DNA of 64,000 bases, taken from assembly GCA_964468475.1 (NCBI GenBank), contig CAYXUL010000010.1:1-64000 (forward strand). Reading direction: 5' to 3'. Each line of letters begins with the position of its first letter. Position 1 is the stretch's first letter. The notes under the pieces are model-generated. The model searched no databases. It had not been told where the DNA came from and saw nothing but the letters and a program-made list of their open reading frames with translations. Positions 42,798 to 51,208 of the stretch are shown in pieces. Origin of the DNA: JBECKX01 sp964468475. GTDB lineage: Bacteria > Zixibacteria > MSB-5A5 > CAIYYT01. A program made the translations under genes and the position numbers.

Positions 42798-43997
42798 TTA
42801 CTTGATCTGTCCAATGATGTCGAACATCGGCAGATACATCGCAATCAGGATACCACCGATGACAACACCCATAATCACGATAATCACCGGCTCAATCAGC
42901 GATGTCAAAGTACTCACTGCAGCGTCGACTTCTTCATCATAGAAGTCAGCGATCTTGGAGAGCATATCGTCCAGTCCACCGGTTTTCTCGCCAACGGCAA
43001 TCATCTGAATTACCATCGGGGGAAAGACACCTGAGTCGCGCAGGGGGTTGGTGATGGTATCACCCTCGGCTATCGAAAGCACTGATTTCTTGATCGCTCT
43101 TTGCAGCACCATATTACCGGCCGTTTTGGCGGTAATCTCCAGGGCATCGAGAATTGTCACGCCTGATTGAATCAGCGTCCCCAGAGTTCGTGTGAATCGG
43201 GCGACAGCTGCTTTGCGAATCAAATCTCCGAACAGCGGCGATTTCAACATGAATCTGTCAAAATAGAAGCGCCCATCATCGTTGTGAAGCATAATCCTCA
43301 GGCCGACAATTGCCGCCACGATGAAGCTTACTCCGATCAGCCAGTAGTTTTGGATTATCGCTGAGATCGAGAGGATCATACGCGTTGGCGCCGGTAACTC
43401 GGCGCCGAGGTTCGAGAACATCTTGGCAAAGATCGGTACGATGAAAGTCAGCATCGCAATCGTTACGCCGGTGGCAACAATCGACACCACAGCGGGATAA
43501 ACCAAAGCACCCTTAATCTTTCTTGCCAGAGCATCGGCTTTTTCACGATAGTTGGCGAGACGTACCAAAATGGTATCAAGGGCGCCACCCATTTCGCCGG
43601 CTTCCACCATGTTGACGTAAAGGTCGTCGAAGACTTTTTTGTGCTTCTTCATCGCCTCCGACAACGTGGAACCGGCCGACACCGCTTCCTTAATCTCGTT
43701 GATAATCTTACGAAACTCCGGCGCCTCCATCTGCTTGGAAAGAATCTCCAGACACTGCACCATGGGAAGGCCGGCGCCAATCATCGTCGCAAACTGTCGG
43801 GTGAATCGGGAAATATGAACCTTCTTGATACCCGATCCGATCCTGATATTGATCTGCGACGGCTTCTTGGTGACCTTATCAACAAGAATGCGATTCCGCC
43901 GCAGGATCTTCTCCAGTTCGCCACGGTCTCTAACTTTCAGTTCACCTTCGACCGGCGATCCCGTTACGGTCTTACCTTTGTATTCAAATACTGGCAT
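42798..43997 (-). CDS. pilC: Type IV pilus inner-membrane platform protein PilC
   Basis: A 399-residue GspF/PilC protein. Two homologous T2SSF domains are visible (residues 67-190: ISRFTRQFATMIGAGLPMVQ; and 270-395: ARFTRTLGTLIQSGVTILDA), each followed by the KTGGLDDML/EMGGALDTI type motif, with three membrane helices (LVYPAVVSIVATGVTIAMLT and the final IIVIMGVVIGGILIAMYLPM). It transmits force from the motor ATPases to the pilus. It is the last gene of the ten-gene run, 21 nt after pilT. Confidence 0.96.
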   Translation of the reverse strand: MPVFEYKGKTVTGSPVEGELKVRDRGELEKILRRNRILVDKVTKKPSQINIRIGSGIKKVHISRFTRQFATMIGAGLPMVQCLEILSKQMEAPEFRKIINEIKEAVSAGSTLSEAMKKHKKVFDDLYVNMVEAGEMGGALDTILVRLANYREKADALARKIKGALVYPAVVSIVATGVTIAMLTFIVPIFAKMFSNLGAELPAPTRMILSISAIIQNYWLIGVSFIVAAIVGLRIMLHNDDGRFYFDRFMLKSPLFGDLIRKAAVARFTRTLGTLIQSGVTILDALEITAKTAGNMVLQRAIKKSVLSIAEGDTITNPLRDSGVFPPMVIQMIAVGEKTGGLDDMLSKIADFYDEEVDAAVSTLTSLIEPVIIVIMGVVIGGILIAMYLPMFDIIGQIK

Positions 43998-44018
43998 TGC
44001 GACCTCCGTTCATCTCCT

Positions 44019-45104
44019 TCAGCGTGCCATGGCCGGCTGGCCGGACTGGACGCGTGAAAGCATCTCGTTCAGTTCCTGAACGTTTGATGACCGCGCCATT
44101 GCTTCGCCTATCGTGATCTTGTGCTTCAGGTATAAATCAGCCAACGACATGTTCATTGTTTTCATTCCATACTTCTGGCCCGACTGTAGCATGCTGTAGA
44201 CCTGGTGGATCTTATCATCACGGATCAGCGCCCGAATCGCCGGCGTGCATACCATGATCTCGGTACAGAGAGCACGCCCGCCACCAATCTTCGGAACCAG
44301 CTGCTGAGAGACTACACCCTGCAGAACGAAGGAGAGGGTTACACGTATCTGCTCCTGCTGATTCACGGGGAATACATCAATTACTCGGTTGATCGTTTCC
44401 GCGCAGGAGTTGGTGTGAAGGGTAGCAAACGTCAGGTGCCCCGTTTCGGAGATGTTCAATGCTTCAGAGACCGTCTCCAGATCGCGCATCTCACCGATCA
44501 GACAGACATCAGGATCCTGACGTAACGCATATTTGAGTGCCGCAGCAAACGAGCGCGTGTCGGCGCCCACCTCGCGTTGATTAACCAGACATGATTGGTG
44601 CCTGTGCAAATACTCAATCGGATCCTCCACCGTGAGAATATGCGAGTGCCTCTCGCGGTTGATCTTGTCGATCAGTGCCGCCAGGGTGGTAGACTTTCCA
44701 GAACCGGTTGGACCGGTTACCAGCACAAGCCCGCGGGGAAGATTTGCCATTTCCACGACGGTGCGGTCGACCCCGAGCTCTTCGAAAGTCGGTACCTTAA
44801 AGGGAATTTGCCGAAGTGCTACTGAAATATTGCCTCGTTGCGTGAAGACGTTGCAACGAAAGCGGCTCATATTTTCAATACCGAAAGACATGTCGAGTTC
44901 GTTATTCTCCTCGAACCGCTGCTTCTGTTTTTCCGACATCATGCTATAAGCCAGCTTCTTCGTGATCTCCGGCGCGAGCGGGTCCATATCAAGGGTCTGC
45001 AGTCTGCCGTCGACACGAATCTGTGGAGGCGACCCAACCGACAGATGAAGGTCGGAACCTTTTTTCTCCAGCAGAATCTCCAACAGTTCCCTTAGGTTTA
45101 CCAT
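44019..45104 (-). CDS. pilT: Type IV pilus retraction ATPase PilT
   Basis: A 361-residue hexameric ATPase that depolymerises pili. Walker A GPTGSGKSTT lies near residues 130-139, the Asp and His boxes follow (TVEDPIEYLH, LTFATLHTNSCAETINRV), and Walker B is in DPDVCLIGEMRD. The AIRALIRDDK-type segment near residue 290 matches the conserved AIRNLIRE motif needed for retraction. It is complete with an ATG start, 36 nt after pilB. Confidence 0.97.
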   Translation of the reverse strand: MVNLRELLEILLEKKGSDLHLSVGSPPQIRVDGRLQTLDMDPLAPEITKKLAYSMMSEKQKQRFEENNELDMSFGIENMSRFRCNVFTQRGNISVALRQIPFKVPTFEELGVDRTVVEMANLPRGLVLVTGPTGSGKSTTLAALIDKINRERHSHILTVEDPIEYLHRHQSCLVNQREVGADTRSFAAALKYALRQDPDVCLIGEMRDLETVSEALNISETGHLTFATLHTNSCAETINRVIDVFPVNQQEQIRVTLSFVLQGVVSQQLVPKIGGGRALCTEIMVCTPAIRALIRDDKIHQVYSMLQSGQKYGMKTMNMSLADLYLKHKITIGEAMARSSNVQELNEMLSRVQSGQPAMAR

Positions 45105-45140
45105 AGCCGTCTCCTCATATACTAAGTACTAATATCCTTA

Positions 45141-46856
45141 CTAGCTTGGGGAGGCACCGGAGGTTTCTCCGAGCACCTGATCCACTGTCGTAACACCTTG
45201 CTTAATCTTGTCGATGCCGGCCATTCGCAGAGTGAGCATACCCTCTTGAAGACCTTGCGCCTGAATATCCGGCGTTGACGCGCTTTCGAGGATCAGTCGC
45301 TCGATCTGAGGCGAGATTGGCATTACTTCAAAGAGGCCGGTTCTGCCCGACATCCCGGTACTGTTGCACTCAGAACATCCGCGTCCTTCGAATGTCTTGA
45401 ACGTTCCGATTTCATTCTCCGGAACTCCGAGATTGACAAGAACTTCCGGGTCGGTCTTGACTTCTTCTTTGCACGCCTTGCAGATGCAGCGGACCATTCG
45501 CTGTGCCATAATCAACTTCGTAGCGCTCGCGACCAGATAATTAGGGATGCCCATGTCGATCAGTCGGTTGATCGATGAGGGAGCGTCATTCGTATGCAGC
45601 GTACTGAATACCAGGTGACCGGTTAGCGCAGCGCGAATCGCAATTTCCGCAGTTTCGGCATCGCGGATCTCACCGACCATGACCACGTCAGGGTCCTGAC
45701 GCAAGAACGAGCGCAGCGCTGCTGCGAAGGTTAGCCCGATATCTGACCGGACGGCGACCTGGTTGATTCCCTCAAAGTTGAACTCAACCGGGTCCTCGGC
45801 GGTCATAATGTTGACGTCAGGCTGATTAATTGTCTTTAGCGCCGAATAAAGTGTGGTTGTCTTACCTGATCCGGTCGGTCCTGTCACCAACACAATGCCG
45901 AAGGGAAGTCTGATGGCTGATTCGAACTTGCCAAGTGAAAGTTTTGGAAAGCCGAGCTTGGTCAGGTCGTGCATAAGCGCCTTGGGATCCAGGATTCGCA
46001 TTACCACCTTCTCGCCGAAGATAGTAGGCAGCACCGAGACACGCAGATCTACGGCACGATCACCTACCTTGATCTTGATGCGGCCATCCTGCGGCAGTCG
46101 GCGTTCGGAAATATCGAGGTCCGCCATGATTTTGACGCGGCTGACGATCGCAGCACGATACTTAAAGGGCAAGGGTGACATCTCCATCAGCTCGCCGTCG
46201 ATGCGGTAACGCACGCGTATTTTCTTTTCGTAAGTCTCGATATGAATATCTGAGGCTCCCTTGCGAATCGCTTCGCTGATAATCGAATCGACCAGCTTTA
46301 CCAGCGGTTTATCCTGGACCGCCGTCTGCAAATCCAGCTCGTTGACATCGTCATCGCTGGCCGTAATAACTTCTATATCCGAATCCTCCAATCCTTTGAG
46401 GATTTCGGTATACTGCGCCGAATCGGCGTAATAGTGTTCAATCGCTTTTGTGATCGCCTGCTCGGGCGAAATCACCGGCTGGACGGAACACCCCGTGATA
46501 AATTTCACGGCGTCGAGCACATAGATATTGTTCGGGTCACTGATCGCCACTACGAGCGTCTTGTTCAACTTGCTCACGGCAATAACGTTGAACTTGCGCG
46601 CGATATCCTGTGGGATCAGCTTGACCACATCGGGATTCAGCTCAAGATCGGAAAGGCGAACCGCTCCGATATTCAGCTGTTTTCCGATAAACGAGGTGAT
46701 TTCCTCCTCGTCAGGTACGGCGCCCTGGGACACCAGTACCTGCTCAAGTCGGCCACCACCGTGGTTTTCAATTTGCTCGAGCGCTTTCTCCAGTTGATCG
46801 TCGGTTATCTTACCGGCATCAACCAGCATCGTCCCTAATTCTCTGGGGTTCGGCAT
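45141..46856 (-). CDS. pilB: Type IV pilus extension ATPase PilB
   Basis: A 571-residue GspE/PilB ATPase that powers pilus assembly. An MshEN-type N-terminal domain (ELGTMLVDAGKITDDQLEKA) precedes the ATPase. Walker A is GPTGSGKTTT (about 326-335), with MTAEDPVEF, RQDPDVVMVGEIRDAETAEI and STLHTNDAPSSINRL. The zinc-binding cysteines CICKAC and GCSECN are present near residues 450 and 485. In some family members the MshEN domain binds cyclic di-GMP; whether it does here is untested. Confidence 0.96.
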   Translation of the reverse strand: MPNPRELGTMLVDAGKITDDQLEKALEQIENHGGGRLEQVLVSQGAVPDEEEITSFIGKQLNIGAVRLSDLELNPDVVKLIPQDIARKFNVIAVSKLNKTLVVAISDPNNIYVLDAVKFITGCSVQPVISPEQAITKAIEHYYADSAQYTEILKGLEDSDIEVITASDDDVNELDLQTAVQDKPLVKLVDSIISEAIRKGASDIHIETYEKKIRVRYRIDGELMEMSPLPFKYRAAIVSRVKIMADLDISERRLPQDGRIKIKVGDRAVDLRVSVLPTIFGEKVVMRILDPKALMHDLTKLGFPKLSLGKFESAIRLPFGIVLVTGPTGSGKTTTLYSALKTINQPDVNIMTAEDPVEFNFEGINQVAVRSDIGLTFAAALRSFLRQDPDVVMVGEIRDAETAEIAIRAALTGHLVFSTLHTNDAPSSINRLIDMGIPNYLVASATKLIMAQRMVRCICKACKEEVKTDPEVLVNLGVPENEIGTFKTFEGRGCSECNSTGMSGRTGLFEVMPISPQIERLILESASTPDIQAQGLQEGMLTLRMAGIDKIKQGVTTVDQVLGETSGASPS

Positions 46857-46891
46857 GTTCCTTCCTGGTCTTGCCTACGTCGATCCGTCGA

Positions 46892-47407
46892 TTACGAATC
46901 CTTGAATATGTCTTCTAACTTGTCCTCTGCTGAAGTTGTGAATTCCTCCGACAAACCTTCGTCGTTGTCCTTCTCCTTATGCAGGTTTGCTTCGAAGTTC
47001 TTGCGCAACTCATCAGTTGCTTCTTTTGCGTAAAGCCTGACCATACCGATAGTCGTCCGGTCGTCGAATATGACCGCCAGAATAGAGCGCTCATTGACCA
47101 GACTCATATGGATGTGGTCCTTTTTGCCTTGATGGAACAGTACCGAAAATTCGGGCTCACCTACGAGCTTGGCAATCTCTGCGGTTGACGCAAAACTACC
47201 GGCCATCAGCGCGGCCAGCGCTGTGGTATCGAGCGTCTGCGTAAACCCATGCCGCGCGATCAGGTGTCCGTCCTTATCGACCAGCAATGCACACTTCGCT
47301 TCCGAGCCTTTCAGAAGCTTGGTCATTGTCGCGTCGATCTTTTCGGTGTCGTCCCAATACACGACCATTTTGTCGCCAGCCACTTCAGACCTCCTCGGAT
47401 TACTCAT
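46892..47407 (-). CDS. MglB-like roadblock/LC7 protein
   Basis: A 171-residue protein whose core (residues 30-135) is a roadblock/LC7 domain. The segments CALLVDKDGHLIARHG, LDTTALAALMAGSFASTAEI, FSVLFHQGKKDHIHMS and VIFDDRTTIGMVRL match MglB, the GTPase-activating partner of MglA in gliding and twitching bacteria. It starts inside the last codons of the MglA-like gene (8-nt overlap), the usual sign of a bound pair. The C-terminal 30 residues form an acidic tail. No symbol is given because MglB and other roadblock proteins are hard to separate by sequence alone. Confidence 0.85.
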   Translation of the reverse strand: MSNPRRSEVAGDKMVVYWDDTEKIDATMTKLLKGSEAKCALLVDKDGHLIARHGFTQTLDTTALAALMAGSFASTAEIAKLVGEPEFSVLFHQGKKDHIHMSLVNERSILAVIFDDRTTIGMVRLYAKEATDELRKNFEANLHKEKDNDEGLSEEFTTSAEDKLEDIFKDS

Positions 47408-48614
47408 TATTCCGGCTAAACAAGCGGAATAGGAAAAATTTCTTCTTTTTCTTCTTCACTCGCAGACTCTTCTGCATACCCACCACCCTCGGAACTTCGA
47501 ACGCATCGGCAAACTGCGATGCCGACTCGACGGCGTCTTCGGGGCTTGCCTGCGCTTTTTCTTCAACCGGTTTTTCGATTGCCTTGCCGTCGGTTTCGTT
47601 GATCGGTTGTAGATTACTTTCGATCTCCGCCAGAGACTTATGCTGCGGCTTCGGGGGCTCATTTGTCTCCTGCGGTGCAGTTTCTCTTACCGGCATGTGC
47701 ATCTGATCGTCCGGTTCCGGTTCTGCATTCACTTCAATGCGTTGCGGCTCTGTCGAAGCCGCTGCAGGTGCTTCGGCGACAGCTGTGCCGGTTGCCGACG
47801 CAGCCAGCGAATGCTGTTCTTGCTGCGGAATTGACACTGGCGCCTCAGGCGGTTGTGCCACCCTCGGTTGTGGAGCTGCAGGCTGACCGGCCACCGGTTG
47901 AGGTGGTGCTGGTGTCTCGATTTGCTGCGGCGGTACCGGCTGCGCGGCTGTGCTTAAAGGCGAAGCAGCTTCCGGCTGGCTCGATGCAGCAGGTGCGGCA
48001 GTTGCCTGGGATGGCGCCTCACCCGACTCGGCGCCCTTGCGTGCCCTGTTCAGTACCATCTTGGTAATCAGCTTAAGCGTATCAAAAACGCCTGTGCCCT
48101 TGACAGCAGAAGCTTCGAAGAAGGGCAAGTTGTTCCAGTTGAGGTCCTGCTCCAGCTCTGCGATTGTCAGTACTTCAGGCAAATCACGTTTATTGTATTG
48201 CAGCACGATGGGGAGCGTACTGATGTCGTATCCATACTCGACAAGATTCTCTTTCAGGTTATTTAACGACTCAATGTTCTCTTCCTTCTTAGAGCGCTGT
48301 GAATCGGCGACGAAAACGACACCATCAACCCCGCGCAGTACCAGCTTGCGGGTGGCGTTGTAGAACACCTGACCAGGGACGGTGTAAAGCTGAAACTTCG
48401 TCGCAAAACCGTTGATTGAGCCAATATTGATCGGCAGGAAGTCAAAATAAAGCGTACGGTCAGCATCGGTCGCCAGGCTGATCAGGTCACCACGCGTCTT
48501 CTTCGGTACTTTGGCGTGGACATACTGCAGGTTCGTAGTTTTTCCTGACAGTCCGGGACCGTAGTAGACAATCTTGCAGTTAACTTCCCTGCTTGCATAG
48601 TTGATGGAAACCAT
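47400..48614 (-). CDS. MglA-like Ras-type GTPase with long C-terminal tail
   Basis: A 404-residue protein. Residues 1-195 are a complete MglA GTPase domain: P-loop GPGLSGKTT (19-27), the PGQ motif TVPGQVFYNATRKLVLRG, and the guanine specificity motif NKRDL (141-145). MglA sets cell polarity and places type IV pilus machinery at one pole. A Pro/Ala/Glu-rich linker (about 195-380) follows, which MglA proteins of normal length (near 195 residues) lack. It ends in the polybasic and aromatic sequence KKKKKKFFLFRLFSRNNE. This tail could bind the membrane, like the hypervariable region of Ras, an inference from composition. The gene overlaps the MglB-like gene by 8 nt. Confidence 0.88.
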   Translation of the reverse strand: MVSINYASREVNCKIVYYGPGLSGKTTNLQYVHAKVPKKTRGDLISLATDADRTLYFDFLPINIGSINGFATKFQLYTVPGQVFYNATRKLVLRGVDGVVFVADSQRSKKEENIESLNNLKENLVEYGYDISTLPIVLQYNKRDLPEVLTIAELEQDLNWNNLPFFEASAVKGTGVFDTLKLITKMVLNRARKGAESGEAPSQATAAPAASSQPEAASPLSTAAQPVPPQQIETPAPPQPVAGQPAAPQPRVAQPPEAPVSIPQQEQHSLAASATGTAVAEAPAAASTEPQRIEVNAEPEPDDQMHMPVRETAPQETNEPPKPQHKSLAEIESNLQPINETDGKAIEKPVEEKAQASPEDAVESASQFADAFEVPRVVGMQKSLRVKKKKKKFFLFRLFSRNNE

Positions 48615-48660
48615 TTGTTTTTCCCGTTCCTCTGGTTTGATGCGAACTCAGATTCGGCAG

Positions 48661-48996
48661 CTAAATGCCGATTTGTGCGACTGCGTTCTTAATCTCCAGC
48701 CGAATCAACCCCATGTTTACCTTGTCTTCAGCGGTTACTACCAAGAAGCCCACCGGCGTCTGGGTAATGAACAGTTTGCCGTTGTCGGCTTCAATAGTCA
48801 GCTGCGACAACGGTGATGCATCAAGACGCTCCAGGCTTTTCGAAACTGTTGAGCTGATCGAACCTGCCAGCGCGCCCATGGTCTCTTCGTCCATGCGAGT
48901 GTTCAGGTCTGACGCGATAACGATCCCGTCGTTTCCCACGAGCAGACTTCCGGTAACACCCGTCGTCTTGTTGATTTCAGACAGTACTTCCCGCAT
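48661..48996 (-). CDS. Stand-alone roadblock/LC7 protein
   Basis: A 111-residue single roadblock domain (GSLLVGNDGIVIASDLNT, MGALAGSISSTVSKSLERL, KLFITQTPVGFLVVTAEDKV, MGLIRLEIKNAVAQIG). Small proteins of this kind bind or regulate Ras-like GTPases by forming dimers that clasp them. It lies 46 nt upstream of the MglA-like gene and overlaps the end of the membrane roadblock gene by 20 nt. Confidence 0.88.
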   Translation of the reverse strand: MREVLSEINKTTGVTGSLLVGNDGIVIASDLNTRMDEETMGALAGSISSTVSKSLERLDASPLSQLTIEADNGKLFITQTPVGFLVVTAEDKVNMGLIRLEIKNAVAQIGI

Positions 48997-49927
48997 ACGA
49001 TCTCCCTGGTTCAGTCATATAGACATGTGCATATCTTTCCTGGCAACGTCGTGTGATCATATCTGCAGCCTGATGCACACGTATCTTTTCTAATTCGTCG
49101 GAAGCGGAATCGGCGATCGACATGAGCCACATATCGGCGACGCGATACAAGTAGAACCTCTGCTGTCCCGCGCGAAACTCAACCATTTCCACCTGCTCTA
49201 CCCCACCGCGGACGCAGGTGCCGCTTACCTGTTCAATCAGAAGGCGCGCAAGCGCAGCCCAGTCCTCGGGGCTGAATTGTCCCCTGCTCCAGCCTGCTAC
49301 CGGCAAGCCTTCTTCATCAAGCAACATTGCGCACTGCACGCCGGAATAGCCTCCGATGTGCTGGACGGCATCATCAAAGGAACGGGCCATTAGTTCGTTT
49401 GAGGACTTGGCATCCTCCGGTTCGGCAGGTCGATATCCTGAGAGGCTCGCCTGCGACGGCATTCTTTGCGTGTTCGATGTTATAATCTGGCGTGCAGCGG
49501 GCTGAACCCGTCTGATGCGATTGCGCCTGGCGGTTCCGCCCAGCATAGTCTGAATCGTGGAGCCAAAGAGAAACGGCGTCGTGAGGCTGAAAAGCAGCAG
49601 GGCCGGCCGGTAAGTACTGAATGCTGAGAGCCAGGCCGTTCCGGCAGACACATCTTCCATTACCAGCAGGTAGAGAAACAATACAAATGAGAGAAGCAGT
49701 CTGCCCATCAGATAGAGTCCCGCTGCGCTGAAGCGTGAACGAAGCTCCAGCCTTGAGTTGCGCACCAGCGACACGCCGGTGTAATAGACCAACTCGAGCA
49801 CGACGTAGAGGAATAACGTCATCTCGAATTCGAATCCAAGCGTGTGCGGGAAGACTAGCATCGGTAGTGCTGCCATTATGAAGGTCACTAACGCTAAGTG
49901 TCTTATGTCTCTTCCTGAAAGTGCCAT
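48977..49927 (-). CDS. Membrane-anchored roadblock-like protein
   Basis: A 316-residue protein with four to five membrane helices in the first 130 residues, then a basic linker. The C-terminal soluble domain (about residues 185-290) is of roadblock/LC7 type (GVQCAMLLDEEGLPVAGWSR, WAALARLLIEQ, FYLYRVADMWLMSIA). The soluble half would place a GTPase-binding surface on the inner face of the membrane. I chose the ATG at 49927 because GGAG lies 8 nt before it; GTG at 49936 is also open. I know of no name for this arrangement; the roadblock assignment is by pattern and less certain than for its neighbours. Confidence 0.7.
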   Translation of the reverse strand: MALSGRDIRHLALVTFIMAALPMLVFPHTLGFEFEMTLFLYVVLELVYYTGVSLVRNSRLELRSRFSAAGLYLMGRLLLSFVLFLYLLVMEDVSAGTAWLSAFSTYRPALLLFSLTTPFLFGSTIQTMLGGTARRNRIRRVQPAARQIITSNTQRMPSQASLSGYRPAEPEDAKSSNELMARSFDDAVQHIGGYSGVQCAMLLDEEGLPVAGWSRGQFSPEDWAALARLLIEQVSGTCVRGGVEQVEMVEFRAGQQRFYLYRVADMWLMSIADSASDELEKIRVHQAADMITRRCQERYAHVYMTEPGRSYAGSTV

Positions 49928-49943
49928 TCCAGTCACTCCGTTC

Positions 49944-50807
49944 TTAGTTCTCCTGCAACCGCTCGACCAACATGTCGAGCCTTAGCCGCACCGAACCCAG
50001 ATTTATATCTTTGGCACACGTCAGTACCAGATCGTACCGCCGCAGCTTCATTATCATCAGGAACTCATCCTCGGTCTCGACCACAATTTGCTCGGGAGAG
50101 CCAAACACGCTGCGGGCATCGCCTGTATTTGCCGCGTTAAACATCTCAACTCCAAATGCGGCCATTTCCACGGGATCGCGTTTGCAGTGTCCGCGGTTAT
50201 CGACAATCTCTCCATCTGAGCGAGCACAAATAAGGTCAATCACGCCTTCCACTTCAGCCAGCTGATCCAACACCTCACCAAGCGTTAATGGCTTGGGTTT
50301 TTCGACCGGTTCAGTCGCCTTGGTCTCATTCGCTGCGAACAGCTTACTCATTCCGGTGTCGGCCGGCTCCGCGCGGCGTCTCGCCTGCTCCCGCCGTGAG
50401 CGTTCCACGCGTTGCAGCAGATCCTGAACCAGAAGTGGGCTGACACCTTTGCCGCGCAAACTCTTTACCGCCTGCTCAGCTTTGTCCAGCTGTCCTTTGG
50501 CTATCATGATCTCGACCCGCAGTTGCTCGGAAGCACGTGTTTCGCCGTCGAGCTGGATCGACTCCAGTAACTCCTGTTCGGCCCAGTCGTACATCTTGCG
50601 CTCGAAGTTAATGCGAGCCATTACCAGGTGCCCCGCCCCATACTCGGGGTGAAGTCTTAAGCCCTGTCGGCAGACACGAAATGCCTGATCCAAATCTCCA
50701 TTGGCTCGGTATGCATCAGCAAGCGCGGCGAATATCTGTGAGTTAGAGTTCTCCTTGAGAATTCGCTCGCACTTATCGATGCGATCCGAAAGAGTGGCTG
50801 TTTCCAT
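49944..50807 (-). CDS. TPR protein with C-terminal roadblock-like domain
   Basis: A 287-residue protein. Residues 20-115 form TPR units (IFAALADAYRANGDLDQAFR, AGHLVMARINFERKMYDWAE), followed by an Arg-rich linker. The C-terminal domain (about 175-285) has roadblock/LC7-like spacing (VEGVIDLICARSDGEIVDNR, EMAAFGVEMFNAAN, VVETEDEFLMIMKLRRYDLV). The TPR could recruit another protein to a GTPase. The ATG at 50807 is preferred over a TTG six bases upstream. It lies 16 nt upstream of the membrane roadblock gene and is part of the same operon. Confidence 0.72.
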   Translation of the reverse strand: METATLSDRIDKCERILKENSNSQIFAALADAYRANGDLDQAFRVCRQGLRLHPEYGAGHLVMARINFERKMYDWAEQELLESIQLDGETRASEQLRVEIMIAKGQLDKAEQAVKSLRGKGVSPLLVQDLLQRVERSRREQARRRAEPADTGMSKLFAANETKATEPVEKPKPLTLGEVLDQLAEVEGVIDLICARSDGEIVDNRGHCKRDPVEMAAFGVEMFNAANTGDARSVFGSPEQIVVETEDEFLMIMKLRRYDLVLTCAKDINLGSVRLRLDMLVERLQEN

Positions 50808-50832
50808 TATCAACGCCTTGCTGATCGGGTCT

Positions 50833-51201
50833 CTAAGTCAAACTCTTCTTTATCTTGGCGACACCGAACACAATCATGAACAACGCGACTACATTCAGCG
50901 CGCTGATTGCGTTCTGCGGCATGGCGATGAACTCCAGTTCCATGAGCAGGCCGAGGCCCTGGCCGATCGAAAAGATCAGGAATGAAACTGCCAGCATCTG
51001 CCAGCCGGGTGACAACTCACCGCCGCGAAGTAGCCCGAACACCTTCAGACAGAGTGAAAAACACACCAGTCCGGCTATCAGCAGCAGCACATCCACAACA
51101 ACGTCAACCGCCGATGCGTCTACTACCGCGGACTGCGCCAGAAGCCGCATGGGTGACAGCAAACAGATCGCCGGAATAGTCAAGAGAGTCAGTCTTTTCA
51201 T
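50833..51201 (-). CDS. Small membrane protein of the pilus-polarity operon
   Basis: A 122-residue protein with a signal-peptide-like first segment (RLTLLTIPAICLLSPMRLLA) and three further hydrophobic helices (about residues 33-55, 66-88 and 96-114). No family is recognised. It sits 7 nt after the DUF4388 gene and 25 nt before the TPR-roadblock gene, so it is co-transcribed with them and may help localise the complex; this is context only. Confidence 0.7.
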   Translation of the reverse strand: MKRLTLLTIPAICLLSPMRLLAQSAVVDASAVDVVVDVLLLIAGLVCFSLCLKVFGLLRGGELSPGWQMLAVSFLIFSIGQGLGLLMELEFIAMPQNAISALNVVALFMIVFGVAKIKKSLT

Positions 51202-51208
51202 ACGATCC

